DNA of 64,000 nucleotides from Spiroplasma phoeniceum P40 (GTDB lineage Bacteria > Bacillota_I > Bacilli_A > Mycoplasmatales > Mycoplasmataceae). Made by a program: the position numbers and the translations under genes. The notes below the pieces were generated by a model. That model had not been told where the DNA came from and made no database searches. It worked only from the letters and a program-made list of their open reading frames with translations. Where the stretch lies: contig NZ_CP031088.1 of assembly GCF_003339775.1 (NCBI RefSeq), positions 310,001 to 374,000 on the forward strand, read 5' to 3'. Positions 36,755 through 47,183 of this stretch are shown here, one piece after another. Each line of letters begins with the position of its first letter. Position 1 is the first letter of the stretch.

Positions 36755-36944
36755 TTTTATTATTTCCTTTATTATTTACAATATAGTAATTGATAAAGTA
36801 TTCTACTTTTTCAGAAAAAGTATAGTTTTGTGGTAAATTATTTCATATTTTTTCTTGTTCTTGATCCAAATACAAATTAACTGTTTTTCGAATAAAGCTA
36901 GAATAATATATTTTCCGTTTTTGATTATATTTATCTTTTTTCAT
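36747..36944 (-). CDS. small early protein (65 aa), homologue of 19769-19939
   Basis: MKKDKYNQKRKIYYSSFIRK, then VNLYLDQEQEKIWNNLPQNY and EYFINYYIVN. The longer basic N-terminus distinguishes it from the 56-aa version of operon A. Overlaps its neighbour by 8 nt. Possible DNA-binding ribbon-helix-helix. Confidence 0.6.
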
Positions 36945-36951
36945 AAAATTA

Positions 36952-37446
36952 TTAAATCCTTTCATAATTAGCAATAATAATTGCATCGCGGAAATGATTA
37001 CTTATTTTTTCATTATTATAAAATCAACCTTTACCATATTGATAAGTTAAATTAGTATCTTTATCATATTTTCATAAACAACTATAATTATATTTACTTA
37101 AATTTTCCATATTTTTAACAACTGATTTAGTATATTTTGGTGATATAAAATAAGGACAGAATGAAAAACTAAGTCCTCCAATAAGATTAAATTTATTTTC
37201 AATTTCAATAGCACCTAATACTCTTAATAAATCATCTCTATCTTTTGAACCATTAGCATTTGTTGGTAAACAATTTTCAATATATATTTTACATTCTTGT
37301 TGTTCTCCTATATATTCCAAGATTTTTAATACATGTATTGTTCATTCTTTGCTTATTATTTCTGTTTTATCTACTAATTTGTTATTTATATAACAAACAA
37401 TACCAGTAGTACCAGTACCTGATGGGTCAATACCTATTTTTATCAA
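36952..37446 (-). CDS. RuvC-like Holliday junction resolvase, copy B (164 aa)
   Basis: IKIGIDPSGTGTTGIVCYIN, YIENCLPTNANGSKDRDDLL and RDAIIIANYE keep all acidic positions of the copy at 20804. The middle differs: an insert with GGLSFSFCPYFISPK replaces EINWVSPK. TTG start at 37446 as in copy A. Its neighbours (recT, methyltransferase) are broken or missing, so it may be an orphan. Confidence 0.75.
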
Positions 37447-38292
37447 GTTGGTCACTCCTCATCATTATTAACTGCTGGTACTACATTTGAGATATCTTCT
37501 TCTTTAACTACATTATCGTTAGTGTCCGCTATTTCTGTATAAGATGGGGTATTTATTATTTGATAAGGGTTCATCGCTAATTTGCCCTTTATTTTTGGCG
37601 ACATCAATATCTTTAAATGAAATATATTCAAAATTACCATCTTCTTTAATTTCTTTTTCATCTAAATCAATATCAGATATATCAATTCCCATTTCTAATG
37701 CTAATTTACGATATAATTTTGCTTAAACCATTTCTTTTGGTCATTTATTTTAAGGTGAATATTCACTATTACCACTAGGACTACTATTTTTTAAACGATC
37801 AATATCTGCTTTTCTTAATAAAATACCTTGATAATTTCCATTTTTATCTTTTGCAAAAGCATAAGCACCAATAATTTCATTATAATAACTAGTATTTGCA
37901 TTAAAATTAATTTCATGTATTTTAGGACAAGAATTTATAGCATCTCATTCAAACTTTTCACCTTTAAATATAATTGCTTTTCTTGGACTATACCCTACTT
38001 CTTCAATTCTTTTACAATAAACTTTACTATCAATAACAATAGTTAATTTATTTTTAAATGGAATAATATTAAAATCTTTACCAAAAATTAACCCTTTATT
38101 ACTTAATTTAATAATTCCTAATGCTGTTATTTTTGCATTATCAGCAGTATTAACTAATTGCATATAATTTTGTCCATTTTTCATTTTTAATTCTTCAAGT
38201 GCTAAAATATTTTCTTTTACATATTTATCATTAACTTTTAATTCATATTTAATAATTGCACCTTTAATATATTGTTGTAATTCATTTGTCAT
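37440..38292 (-). pseudogene. recT (second subtype), copy B, with two nonsense codons and a frameshift
   Basis: MTNELQQYIKGAIIKYELKV ... KNGQNYMQLVNTADNAKITA ... IIGAYAFAKDKNGNYQGILL, RKADIDRLKNSSPSGNSEYS matches RecT proteins (compare the RecT motif around IRDSSKAG). Then SP-TAA-NKWPKEMV-TAA: in copy C these codons are TGA (Trp) and GAA, so both stops are point mutations. A later frame change joins INTPSYTEIADTNDN, the tail shared with operon A. Confidence 0.8.
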
Positions 38293-38293
38293 T

Positions 38294-39076
38294 TTATTTC
38301 ACTCCTTTAATTTGAATATTTATTCCTTTAATACCAACTACTTTATTATCAGTATTTGTATCTCATTGTGCTTTAATTGTATTTTTAACTAATTTTTCAT
38401 CAACAATTAAATATTTAATTAATTCCTTTAATTCATATTGATTAGCATTTTCTAAAAAATCATCATCAATACCTAATATTTCAATATCTTTTATTAATAA
38501 TTTTTCTTTAATTAAATTAATACCAACTTTTTTTAATTGTATTGGTTCTAATGATTTATCAATTTGCTCAATTTGTTCCATTACACGAACTTGTTCATCT
38601 TGAATTTGGTCTATATCAAGACCCATATCTGGTGTTAAACTATTTGCTTTTTCAATTAATTCTTGTTTTTTTAATTCTTGTTCTTTTAAAAAATCTTGTT
38701 GTTTTTGTTTACGAGCTTGTGTTAAATTATTATTAATTTCAACTCTGTATCTTTCAATATAATTCCTATAATTAGTAATTATTTTACCAATTCTATTATG
38801 TTCATCTAATAATTTTTGAACAGGTTCTAATCATTCTTTAAAAACAAAATTATTTTTAGTAATAGCACTTGGAATATCTTTTAAATGCACACCTTGATAA
38901 CCATTTAATGCATAATAATTAATATGTCTAAAAATATATTCAGTTAATTCTTGTTTATTTTCTTCTTTAAATTTTTGAACATTATATGCTAAAATACTTT
39001 CATTTTTAAAATCATCTCCTTTTAAAGGAAATTGAAATGTAATACTATTTACTCTATTTTTTACAATATCATTCAT
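38294..39076 (-). CDS. RecT-associated coiled-coil protein, copy B (260 aa)
   Basis: Same length as 22193-22975 and about 95 percent identical by eye (MNDIVKNRVNSITFQFPLKG; NSLTPDMGLDIDQIQDEQVR; IKYLIVDEKLVKNTIKAQW). Intact although its recT neighbour is broken. Confidence 0.65.
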
Positions 39077-39085
39077 TATCATTCA

Positions 39086-39373
39086 TTATTTCACATCCTT
39101 ACTAGGTAATGTGTCATATTTAGAATTATCTTTTAATTGTCAAGTTCAATCATCTTTATGTTCATTGTTATGGCAAATTTCATCTGCTTGTCAACTTGTT
39201 TCACAATCTTCATCATAATCAACATTTCCCCATCGACATTGAAAATAAAAATCTTCTTTATATAATATTTGTTGTTGTTTTAATTCAGCAAGTTCTTTTT
39301 TAAGTGCTTCATTTTCTCATTTAATTGCTTGAATTTTGCTATTAAGTGCATCAATTAATTCTGTTATATTCAT
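39086..39373 (-). CDS. early coiled-coil protein with Cys pair (95 aa)
   Basis: MNITELIDALNSKIQAIKWE, LAELKQQQILYKEDFYFQCR, then CETSWQADEICHNNEHKDDW and the tail KDNSKYDTLPSKD. It belongs to the family of 22975 and 27581 but has Cys/His in a different arrangement after the common YKEDF core. Confidence 0.65.
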
Positions 39374-39726
39374 TATTCATCCCCCTCAATAACAGTTAAT
39401 TGGTCTAATTGTTGCTTGGTGATTTTAACACCTTTTAAATTAGCATTATATAAATCAGCACCTTGTAAATTAGTTCATTCTAAATTAGCTCATTGTAAAT
39501 TAGAACCGTTCAAATCAGTACCACGTAAATTAGTATCTTCTAATTTAGCACCTTGTAAATTAGTTCATTCTAAATTAACACCCTCTAAATTAGCACCTTG
39601 TAAATCAGCACAACGTAAATTAACACATCGTAAATCTAATTTTTAACTTTCTAAATATTTACTGATTTTATTTTTTTCAACATCAATTCCTGTTAAATCT
39701 TTAATTAAATCTTGTAATTTTTTCAT
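39373..39726 (-). pseudogene. pentapeptide repeat protein, nonsense codon
   Basis: Cap MKKLQDLIKDLTGIDVEKNK, then YLES-TAA-KLDLRCVNLRCADL and 14 or so repeats, ending KITKQQLDQLTVIEGDE. The TAA near 39643 stands where other copies have a sense codon (YLEHEILDL). The rest is open, so this is one recent mutation. Confidence 0.75.
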
Positions 39727-39727
39727 T

Positions 39728-39961
39728 TTATAATTCCTCCTCAATAACAATTAATTGGTCTAATTGTTTTTTTGTAATTCTAGCACCTTGTAAATTAGCA
39801 CATTGTAAATCAGCGCGATATAAATTAGCATCTTGTAATTTAGCGCCTCGTAAATAAGCACCTTGTAAATCTAATGCTTCATATTCTAAATATTCATTGA
39901 TTTTTTCTTGTTCAACAGTAACTCCTGTTAAATCTTTAATTAAATCTTGTAATTTTTTCAT
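39728..39961 (-). CDS. short pentapeptide repeat protein (77 aa)
   Basis: Same caps as its neighbour (MKKLQDLIKDLTGVTVEQEK and RITKKQLDQLIVIEEEL) but only about six pentapeptides (AYLRGAKLQDANLYRADLQC). A tandem duplicate of the broken gene next to it. Confidence 0.8.
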   Translation of the reverse strand: MKKLQDLIKDLTGVTVEQEKINEYLEYEALDLQGAYLRGAKLQDANLYRADLQCANLQGARITKKQLDQLIVIEEEL

Positions 39962-39962
39962 T

Positions 39963-40100
39963 TTATAATTCCTCCAAATTCTTTTCCATAATTAATTTTT
40001 CAATATAGTCATAAGCACTTTCTTCTGAATGACATTCTTCTAATGCTTCATTAAATAAATCTTCTTCTGTGTAAACTTTGCCATCTTCATCTTTTCACAT
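39963..40100 (-). CDS. 45-aa acidic early protein, copy B
   Basis: MWKDEDGKVYTEEDLFNEAL ... MEKNLEEL, nearly identical to 24079-24216. Its last codons form the RBS of the pentapeptide gene. Confidence 0.7.
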
Positions 40101-40101
40101 A

Positions 40102-40299
40102 TTATTTATTCTCCTTTATCAAAAATAATTCATTGTATGTTTTAGGGTTCATAATTTTTAATTTTTGGCATCCTTTAACCAATTCTTCACTACTTTTAAT
40201 AAGATTTGCTTTCATAAATTCTTTTAATATATCTAATAAAGTATCTATTTGATATTCTTCTAATGTAATTTCATAATTTCTAATCTTAATTTTTTCCAT
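40102..40299 (-). CDS. early phage hypothetical protein (65 aa)
   Basis: MEKIKIRNYEITLEEYQIDT, helical, with one internal Cys and ending LIKENK. Same slot and ending as 26156-26347 and 24218-24553. Function unknown. Confidence 0.6.
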   Translation of the reverse strand: MEKIKIRNYEITLEEYQIDTLLDILKEFMKANLIKSSEELVKGCQKLKIMNPKTYNELFLIKENK

Positions 40300-40300
40300 A

Positions 40301-40471
40301 TTATTTATCTCCTTGTCATTTAATATTTTTATCTTCTAAATCAATAATGGTTGTTTGAAAATACTTTTTATTTTTAGCAGTATTCTCTGCTTCTTCTAAG
40401 GTATAAAATAATTCAGTATCTATTCCAAATATAATTTCTGATTTTGATATTAATAAATATCTTTTTTCCAT
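40301..40471 (-). CDS. early protein of the MxKRYLLI family (56 aa)
   Basis: MEKRYLLISKSEIIFGIDTE, LEEAENTAKNKKYFQ, then IIDLEDKNIKWQGDK; close to 24555-24722. Confidence 0.65.
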
Positions 40472-40484
40472 AATTTAACTCCTC

Positions 40485-40613
40485 CTAATTCTTTTTATTT
40501 AATGCTCAATGTTCATCAGTAATTTCATTGTGGGTAAGGATATATTTATTTTGTTTATCACATTTAAAGCAATAACCTCAGTACCTTTGTTTAAGGCAGA
40601 TTTTCTTTTTCAT
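40485..40613 (-). CDS. first early gene B, CxxC peptide (42 aa)
   Basis: MKKKICLKQRYWGYCFKCDK ... EITDEHWALNKKN. Homologous to 24736, 25658 and 48109. AGGAGGT precedes the ATG; the conserved leader copy B lies upstream. Confidence 0.7.
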
Positions 40614-40794
40614 ATAAACCTCCTAGTTTTAACTCGCTGGCACTCACTCGCAAGTGAAAGTGCCGAAGCGAGAATTAGTTATATAAGTATTTATCTATTT
40701 ATTTACTACGCCATCCGCTTCACTTCGGGGGTGAGCGGGGGCAGTATTATCTTTGTTTTAGCATCTATTAAAAATCTGCAACTATATTTTTAAA
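40614..40794. other. variable spacer between leader B and first early gene
   Basis: No gene. It includes an inverted repeat (CTCGCTGGCACTCACTCGC...GCGAG) and a GC-rich GGGGGTGAGCGGGGGC patch at about 40726-40743, unlike the AT-rich surroundings. The same place in copy C (48245-48365) has related sequence; copy A lacks it. Confidence 0.4.
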
Positions 40795-40985
40795 TTAGAC
40801 GCCAGACATATATATGTCTTCCTTCTCCGTTCCTTTTTCAAGGAGGCAACGCTCAGTTTTTGAAATTAAATTTACTCGCATCAATTTGAAGGACCTAATG
40901 CTAATCGCAAATTTAATTGTTTGTGTCACCATCTCTATTTTTATTGTGGTTTGATGTTAACCTTGGACACATCACCACTATCGCA
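40795..40985 (-). ncRNA. conserved structured leader RNA, copy B
   Basis: Aligns with copy A over GATAGTGGTGAT, the CAAACCACAATAAAAATAGAG block, TTTGCGATTAGCATTAGG, GCGAGT..ATTT and GGCGTC. Helices: P1 40974-40978/40946-40950; P2 40909-40918/40864-40873, a perfect 10-bp AAUUAAAUUU/AAAUUUAAUU; P3 40849-40851/40828-40830 with inner UCCUU/AAGGA closed by GAAA. P2 and P3 sequences differ from copy A while pairing is kept. Confidence 0.6.
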
Positions 40986-41061
40986 AGTTATTAAAAATAA
41001 TAACCAACGCCGATTTACCTCTTTCCTCATACACTATTTCAGTACTTGCCTCGGACGGCTT

Positions 41062-42373
41062 ATGGTTGAAAAATTTTATGATGTTAAAAAGGAGAATTTT
41101 TTGGATGATTTAACTGATTTTATTTATGCTTTTGCAGTAAAATATAAGATGTATGATGTATCTGAAAAAATTGTGGAGAATGTTGACCGTTATAAAGATA
41201 ATCGTTATCCAAGAGTTAAGTTAAACCAAGATAATTGAAAATTAATTGATAAAAATAATATTAATAATCAATTTAGTATATATGATGAAAAGTGATATAT
41301 AATAATTGCAAAAAATACAACTAATCAATCAATTGAAATTATTAAATTTAAAAATAATCAAAATGAAAAATCAATTTCTCCTATTATTAACAATACATTT
41401 TATATTTATCCTATATATAATAATTGATATTCTATTATTAATTTATATTGTTGAGATGGTGATGGTGAACCACAAACACCAACTATTGAAAAAAACACAG
41501 GTGAAATTACTGATTGAAATAGTTATCAACAAACTCGCGTAAAAGAATTTATTAGTTTATCTTTATATTCTGTTTTGCTAGAAAATACTAGGGTTCAGCA
41601 AGGTGGTAGTGCGGATTATGAAAATCCGAATAAGATTGGTACAAGGCGGATAATTTTTGATTTTGAGACGGTTGATGAATTGGATGTTAAAAATATTAAA
41701 AAAGCAATTTATCGGATGATTTTAACTGTTGATGAAGCAAATTTAATTATTTCTGGTAGTTTAGAGTTAAATAATATTAATAATGATGATTTAAGTTTTA
41801 ATTTTAGTTTTATGCGAATGGGAATGGGTGAAGTTTTTAATTTTAATGGTTCAATTTATTCATCATTAAATAGTAAAGATTTAAAGTATTATCAACAGTT
41901 TATCGGTCAGTTTGATTTATCTAAGTTTTTACAGTCGTTTTTTGGAAGTGCTTTGGTTCCAGTGTTTCAAAATCGTAGTTCGTTTATTGAAAATGGATAT
42001 ATTGATAATTTACAATATGATACTGTTTTAGTTAACTTTTTTGCGTTAAAATTACAAAATTTTAATAATATTTTGTTGAGTGAGAATATTAACGATAAAT
42101 TGCAATTTGATAAATTATTAAATAGTATGTTTAAGATTTCACAGAAATTTTATACTAATTATTTACGTACGATTTTTGATTTAGAGAATAATACCTATTC
42201 CCGGTGTTAAACAAGTTAATGAATTAGCGAGTGGTGTTGATAAGGTTTTTGAAACAGTATATAGTTTTTTTAGTCAAATATTTGAAGTATGAAAATTTAA
42301 TCCCGCATTGTATAGTACAATAACAAATATTTTTTTATTAATTATTTTTATGAAATTTGTGCGATTAATATAA
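41062..42373 (+). pseudogene. chimeric frame: unknown fragment + lipoprotein core + plectrovirus attachment protein
   Basis: A continuous frame from 41062 to TAA 42208 joins three parts: MVEKFYDVKKENFLDDLTDF (source unknown); WKLIDKNNINNQFSIYDEKW through TGEITDW, which copies the middle of the lipoprotein at 42385-42867; and LYSVLLENTRVQQGGSADYE ... LLNSMFKISQKFYTNYLRTI, a plectrovirus structural protein. One base shift near 42193 then leads into PIPGVKQVNELASGVDKVFE and a final membrane helix (IFLLIIFMKFVRLI), as in pIII/ORF1-type minor coat proteins. A recombination product. Confidence 0.65.
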
Positions 42374-42404
42374 AAAAGGAACTGTTATTCAGTTCCTTTT
42401 TGTT
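42371..42404. terminator. convergent terminator
   Basis: AAAAAGGAACT / AGTTCCTTTTT hairpin with a 7-nt loop between the chimeric frame (+) and the lipoprotein gene (-). Confidence 0.8.
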
Positions 42405-42867
42405 CTTTTCAGTCAGTAATTTCACCAGTATTTTTGTCAATTGTAGGTGTTTCTGGTTCACCATCACCATCTCAACAATATAAATTAATAATAGAATATC
42501 AATTATTATATATAGGATAAATATAAAATGTATTGTTAATAATAGGAGAAATTGATTTTTCATTTTGATTATTTTTAAATTTAATAATTTCAATTGATTG
42601 ATTAGTTGTATTTTTTGCAATTATTATATATCACTTTTCATCATATATACTAAATTGATTATTAATATTATTTTTATCAATTAATTTCCAATTACTATCT
42701 TTTGGTGGTTGTTGTGGTAATTCTGGTTTTTCTGGTTTAGGTTTTGGTTTATTACTTTTTCCGTTTTCATTGTTATTTGCTTTTTCATATTTTTCACAAC
42801 CGATTAATGTTGTTGTGCTTGTTGCGGTTAATCCGATTGCTCCTATTATGCTAAGTATTCTTTTCAT
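42385..42867 (-). CDS. surface lipoprotein (160 aa)
   Basis: MKRILSIIGAIGLTATSTTT then LIGCEK: lipobox with Cys 24. A Lys/Pro linker (KPKPKPEKPELPQQPPK) follows, then a compact domain starting WKLIDKNNINNQFSIYDEKW and ending GEITDWKEQKGTE. The domain is copied in inverted orientation in 41237-41520. The signal sequence is like that of the prophage lipoprotein at 16385. Probably phage cargo exposed on the cell surface. Confidence 0.8.
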
Positions 42868-42982
42868 ATAGATTACTCCTTTTTATTTTTTTATATATAA
42901 TTGATTTTATCTTATATCAATTATATATCAATTATTCGTATTAAATATTAATTTTATATATTTTTGATGGTAGGTGTAAAAT

Positions 42983-44031
42983 AATGAAATATATTATTAA
43001 TAATTTTAATTTGTTTGATTTACAAGCAAAATTAAAGATTTTTTTGAGTAAAAATTATAAAAATAAATATTATAAAAGAATAAAACAAAAAATATTTTCA
43101 TATAAAAGATTTAATTAAAAAATATTTTAAAAATAAATTTTCAACTTTTTATTATTGAGCGAATAAAATTTTAATTGCATATAAAAATAATGATTTTGCT
43201 GAATTATTATTAAAGTCAACAATTCCTAATAATATTAATTATCAATATAGTGATGATATTCGCAAAATTATTTGTGATTTATATTTTGAATATTGTAATA
43301 AACATGCTGGTGGTGTTTTATCTTTGTTTTATAATTTAAAAAAAGGAATTCATGGAGAAGAATTAAAAAATAAAGCACCAAAAAATTTAAAAACATTTTT
43401 TCGTTGACTTAAAAAAGATGAAAGATGATTAAAAATAAAAAATAAAATTAAAGAAATTAAAAAACAACATCCAAGATATGAAGTTAAAGAAATAGGTTTG
43501 TTACAGATGGACGCTAAATATTTTGTACCAAGTAAATTTCCAGTTGATAAAAAGTATTATGTTTATGATTTTATTGATGAAAAAACAAGATTAGCATTAG
43601 GATATGTTTATGATAAATTAAGTACTGATAATGCTATTGATGCTGTTAAAAAAGCAATTAGTGATTTTAAAAATATATTTGGTATTATAATAACACGGAT
43701 TAGAACTGATAACGGTTCTGAATTTATTAATAATTATCGTAATAATCAAAAAATTAGTGTTAAAAAGACTAATTTTACTCAATTTTTAACAGATAAAAAT
43801 ATTTTGCATCAAACAACACCAGTTCGCTCTCCACAGTCAAACGGTAAGATTGAAAGATTTCATCAAAATTATACTAAATTATTTGTATTTGAAGAAAAAA
43901 TATTAAATGCAGTTAGTTTACAGAATAAATTAAATGATTATTATTATTTTTATAATTTTGAAAGAGTACATAAGTCTTTAAATTTTCAGACACCATTTAA
44001 TTTTTTGAATAGTTTAAGTTTAATTAAATAA
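42983..44031 (+). pseudogene. DDE transposase (rve integrase fold), frameshifted at an A-run
   Basis: MKYIINNFNLFDLQAKLKIF ... KRIKQ, then after the A6 run near 43082 the sequence continues in the +1 frame: YFHIKDLIKKYFKNKFSTFY to the end. The catalytic core has D in LLQMDAKYF, D in RTDNGSEF and E in SNGKIERFHQ, ending ERVHKSLNFQTPFNFL, as in IS3/IS481-like and SpV1 ORF3-like transposases. If the shift is not programmed, the gene is dead. It follows the viral attachment gene fragment. Confidence 0.8.
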
Positions 44032-44425
44032 TTTTAAATTATTAAGTTTTTGTGTTTAAACTAAATAAGTTTATTATATTTTAATTAATTAATAATATGT
44101 AAATTAACTCATAAAATATGTTATTAAAATAATAAAATATGTATTTATTAATTAAAATTTAATAAATTATTTTTTATTGTGTTTAATTTTATATTTTTTA
44201 TTTATTTATTTTATGATATTTTTTTATTATAAATAAATATTTTTATTATTTTTGTTATTTTCTTGTAATCTTTAAAATGTGTGTGGAATACTGCATATTA
44301 TCAAAATAAATATTATTTTTGAATATTTATATTTTAATTATATTTTCAATAAATAATCATTAAATTTGCATAATTCATTATATAATTTTTATATAAATAA
44401 AATATCAAGAAAGGACTGGTTTTTT
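44032..44425. other. downstream flank of transposase, non-coding
   Basis: No gene. 44090-44170 is related to the IS end at 3-176 and 49072-49247 (TCATAAAATATGTTATTAAA). The rest is very AT-rich; the promoter and AAAGGA RBS of the next gene lie at its end. Confidence 0.45.
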
Positions 44426-44950
44426 ATGAAAAAATGATTAAGTCTTTTAAGTGCAATTACATTACTAGAAACAAGCACAACAAGTCTAGTTGCTTGTAAT
44501 AATATACCACAATACACCGAAGATTAATTAACAAAATTAAAAACAGAAAATCAAATATGCACAAATTGCCAAGAAATAAAAGAAAACTTAGAATGAATTT
44601 GTCCACAAGAAAAACCATTTAATACAGTTGATAATAAATATTATTATGTAGTGTGACGTGGTGATGAAAATGATGTTTGAGAAATTGTTAAATTTAAGCA
44701 TTCCGATTACTTACATAATATTAAGTATATTAAAAATAATATAAATTTAAAAATTGGAAAAAGAGGAGTAAGTGAGAGTATATCAATATTTTCATATGAC
44801 TTAGTTGTTTTTAAACCACCTTTTTATTATTATTGAGCAGAAGATAAAGGAATTTACTTTAAAGCAGTTTATCGTTGGGATGGTGATGAGCAAAAATTAC
44901 CTGATTTAATTGTTGATAATAATGGCAATGTAAAAGTTAATAGTGAATAA
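44426..44950 (+). pseudogene. lipoprotein with premature stop
   Basis: MKKWLSLLSAITLLETSTTS then LVACNN is a lipoprotein signal (Cys 24). After YTED a TAA at 44525 stops the frame, which continues without other stops: LTKLKTENQICTNCQEIKEN ... WRGDENDVWEIVKFKHSDYL ... PPFYYYWAEDKGIYFKAVYR. The last 100 residues are duplicated, inverted, at 45504-45900 fused to recT C. One point mutation inactivates it. Confidence 0.75.
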
Positions 44951-44984
44951 AAAAGCAATTTAGTAAAAATTGCTTTTTTAATTT
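44950..44984 (+). terminator. terminator of the lipoprotein gene
   Basis: AAAAAGCAATTT / AAATTGCTTTTT hairpin and T-run. Confidence 0.8.
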
Positions 44985-45011
44985 ATTTAATTTTCTTTTT
45001 CATCATCTTTT

Positions 45012-45197
45012 TTAATTATGTCAAATATTATCTTCTTTATTTTCATCTAACAAAATACATTCATTATTAATTTTTTCTTTTAATTTTAGCATTAGTTTAT
45101 TAATTTTAGTGAATAAAATTGGCAATACCAATGTTAAACCGTGAACTATTCAATATGCTAATCGTAGAAAAAATAACTTAGTCTTTTTCTTTTTCAT
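45012..45197 (-). CDS. small membrane protein (61 aa), overlapping 45178-45459
   Basis: MKKKKTKLFFLRLAYWIVHG then LTLVLPILFTKI, one transmembrane helix, and an acidic C-terminus (LLDENKEDNIW). It overlaps the end of the gene upstream by 20 nt in another frame, a pattern known for holin/antiholin pairs, though this is only suggestive. Confidence 0.5.
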
Positions 45198-45459
45198 TTT
45201 TATTACCATCCTTGTTTTTTTGTCTGATATTTATTTTGTTGTTATTAGCAAGTTTGTTATTTATAATTGTAATAACATCTAATTTCGTATTAATATTATT
45301 AATTTCAATTTTAATATCGTTTATTTTTTCTTTTAATTCTTTGTTTTCATCTCTGATTTTTTGTTGTTTTTTGCTCAAAATAGTTGCCGTTATGCCGGTT
45401 GTTCCACCAGCAAAAAGTGATATAACAAAAACAATAATTTCTAAAATAGTTTCACTCAT
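45178..45459 (-). CDS. holin-like membrane/coiled-coil protein (93 aa)
   Basis: An N-terminal helix (ILEIIVFVISLFAGGTTGIT) is followed by a coiled coil (KIRDENKELKEKINDIKIEI) and a lysine-rich tail. GGAG precedes the ATG. With the partner gene at 45012 it could be a phage lysis or membrane-pore module. No enzyme motif. Confidence 0.6.
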   Translation of the reverse strand: MSETILEIIVFVISLFAGGTTGITATILSKKQQKIRDENKELKEKINDIKIEINNINTKLDVITIINNKLANNNKINIRQKNKDGNKNEKEKD

Positions 45460-45503
45460 TTTTTATTCTCCTTATTATCAAATTAATATTTATCAATTAG
45501 TAC

Positions 45504-46612
45504 TTAATGCCCAAATGCTCGCAAACCAATAACAGCCGTTGTCACAATACCACGCTGTGCTTTTTCTCATGTTTTAAAATCTTTTCATACCCAAAATTTA
45601 ATCATATCCCTTTCATCATCATATGCTAATATTGGTGATCATTCTTCGCCACCATTCCAACGATAAACTGCTTTAAAGTAAATTCCTTTATCTTCTGCTC
45701 AATAATAATAAAAAGGTGGTTTAAAAACAACTAAGTCATATGAAAATATTGATATACTCTCACTTACTCCTCTTTTTCCAATTTTTAAATTTATATTATT
45801 TTTAATATACTTAATATTATGTAAGTAATCGGAATGCTTAAATTTAACAATTTCTCAAACATCATTTTTTTCACCACGCCATACAAGTTCAACGCTCATT
45901 TGCCCTTTATTTTTAGCGAAAGTAATATCATTAAAAGGTATATATTCAAAATTACCATCTTCTTTAATTTCTTTTTCATCTAAATCAATATCACTAATAT
46001 CTATCCCTAATTCTTGTGCTAATTTACGATATAATTTTGCTTCAACCATTTCTTTTGGTCATTTATTTCAAGGTGAATATTCACTATTTCCACTTGGACT
46101 ACTATTTTTTAATCTTTCAATATCTGCTTTTCTTAATAAAATACCTTGATAATTACCATTTTTATCTTTTGCAAAAGCATAAGCACCAATAATCTCATTA
46201 TAATCACTCGTATTTGCATTAAAATTAATTTCATGTATTTTAGGACAAGAATTTATAGCATCTCATTAAAACTTTTCACCTTTAAATATATAATAAATTT
46301 TCGTGAACTATATCCTGCTTCTTCAATTATTCTACAATAAACTTTACTATCAATAACAGTAGTTAATTTATTTTTAAACGGAATAATATTAAAATCTTTA
46401 CCAAAAATTAATCCTTTATTACTTAATTTAATAATTCTTAATGCTGTTATTTTTGCATTATCAGCATTATTAACTAATTGCATATAATTTTGTCCATTTT
46501 TCATTTTTAATTCTTCAAGTGCTAAAATATTTTCTTTTAAATATTTATCATTAACTTTTAATTCATATTTAATAATTGCACCTTTAATATATTGTTGTAA
46601 TTCATTTGTCAT
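45504..46612 (-). pseudogene. recT (second subtype), copy C, frameshifted and fused to a lipoprotein end
   Basis: MTNELQQYIKGAIIKYELKV as in copy B; the frame breaks near 46280 and resumes with INSCPKIHEINFNANTSDYN, ILLRKADIERLKNSSPSGNS, EYSPWNKWPKEMVEAKLYRK. After KNKGQMSVELV the reading joins WRGEKNDVWEIVKFKHSDYL, the C-terminal domain of the lipoprotein at 44426, ending KAQRGIVTTAVIGLRAFGH. So a deletion or recombination fused two unrelated genes in frame. Confidence 0.75.
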
Positions 46613-46613
46613 T

Positions 46614-47183
46614 TTATTTCACTCCTTTAATTTGAATATTTATTCCTTTAATACCAACTACTTTATTATCAGTATTTGTATCTCATTGTGCTTTAATTGT
46701 GTTTTTAACTAACTTTTCATCAACAATTAAATATTTAATTAATTGTTTTAATTCATATTGATTAGCATTTTCTAAAAAATCATTATCAATTCCAATTACT
46801 TCAATATCTTTAATTAATAATTTTTCTTTTATTAAATTAATACCAACTTTTTTTAATTCTTTTGGTTCTAATGATTTATCAATTTGCTCAATTTGTTCCA
46901 TTACACGAATTTGCTCATCTTGAATTTGGTCTATATCAAGACCCATATCTGGTGTTAAACTATTTGCTTTTTCAAGTAATTCTTGTTTTTTTAATTCTTT
47001 TTCTTTAAATAATTCATTTTGTTTTTTAATGCGTACTTGATTAATATTATTTTTAATTTCAATTTTATGATTTTCAATATATTTTTCAAAATGAATAATA
47101 TTAATACGAATTCGATTTAAATCATCTTTAAATACTTTAATTAATTCTGATGGTTCTTTAAAATTGTTTTTTAGTGATTTCAA
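46614..47183 (-). pseudogene. RecT-associated coiled-coil protein, copy C, N-terminus replaced
   Basis: The C-terminal 150 residues match 22193-22975 (NSLTPDMGLDIDQIQDEQIR ... VVGIKGINIQIKGVK), but the N-terminal domain is missing. The frame opens from inside the pentapeptide gene fragment upstream with only TTG as a possible start. The middle (IIHFEKYIENHKIEIKNNIN) is diverged. Confidence 0.65.

Noticed and set aside
39416-39646. Plus-strand frame rich in Lys/Ser repeats
   Set aside because: Antisense shadow of the broken pentapeptide gene 39373-39726.
41306-41542. Frame similar to 42348-42620 (both QKIQLINQLKLLNLKI)
   Set aside because: Both are out-of-frame readings of the duplicated lipoprotein core; the similarity reflects the DNA duplication, not a second gene.
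45212-45532. Hydrophobic plus-strand frame
   Set aside because: Antisense of the holin-like gene 45178-45459; T-rich complement of Lys/Asn codons looks like a membrane protein.
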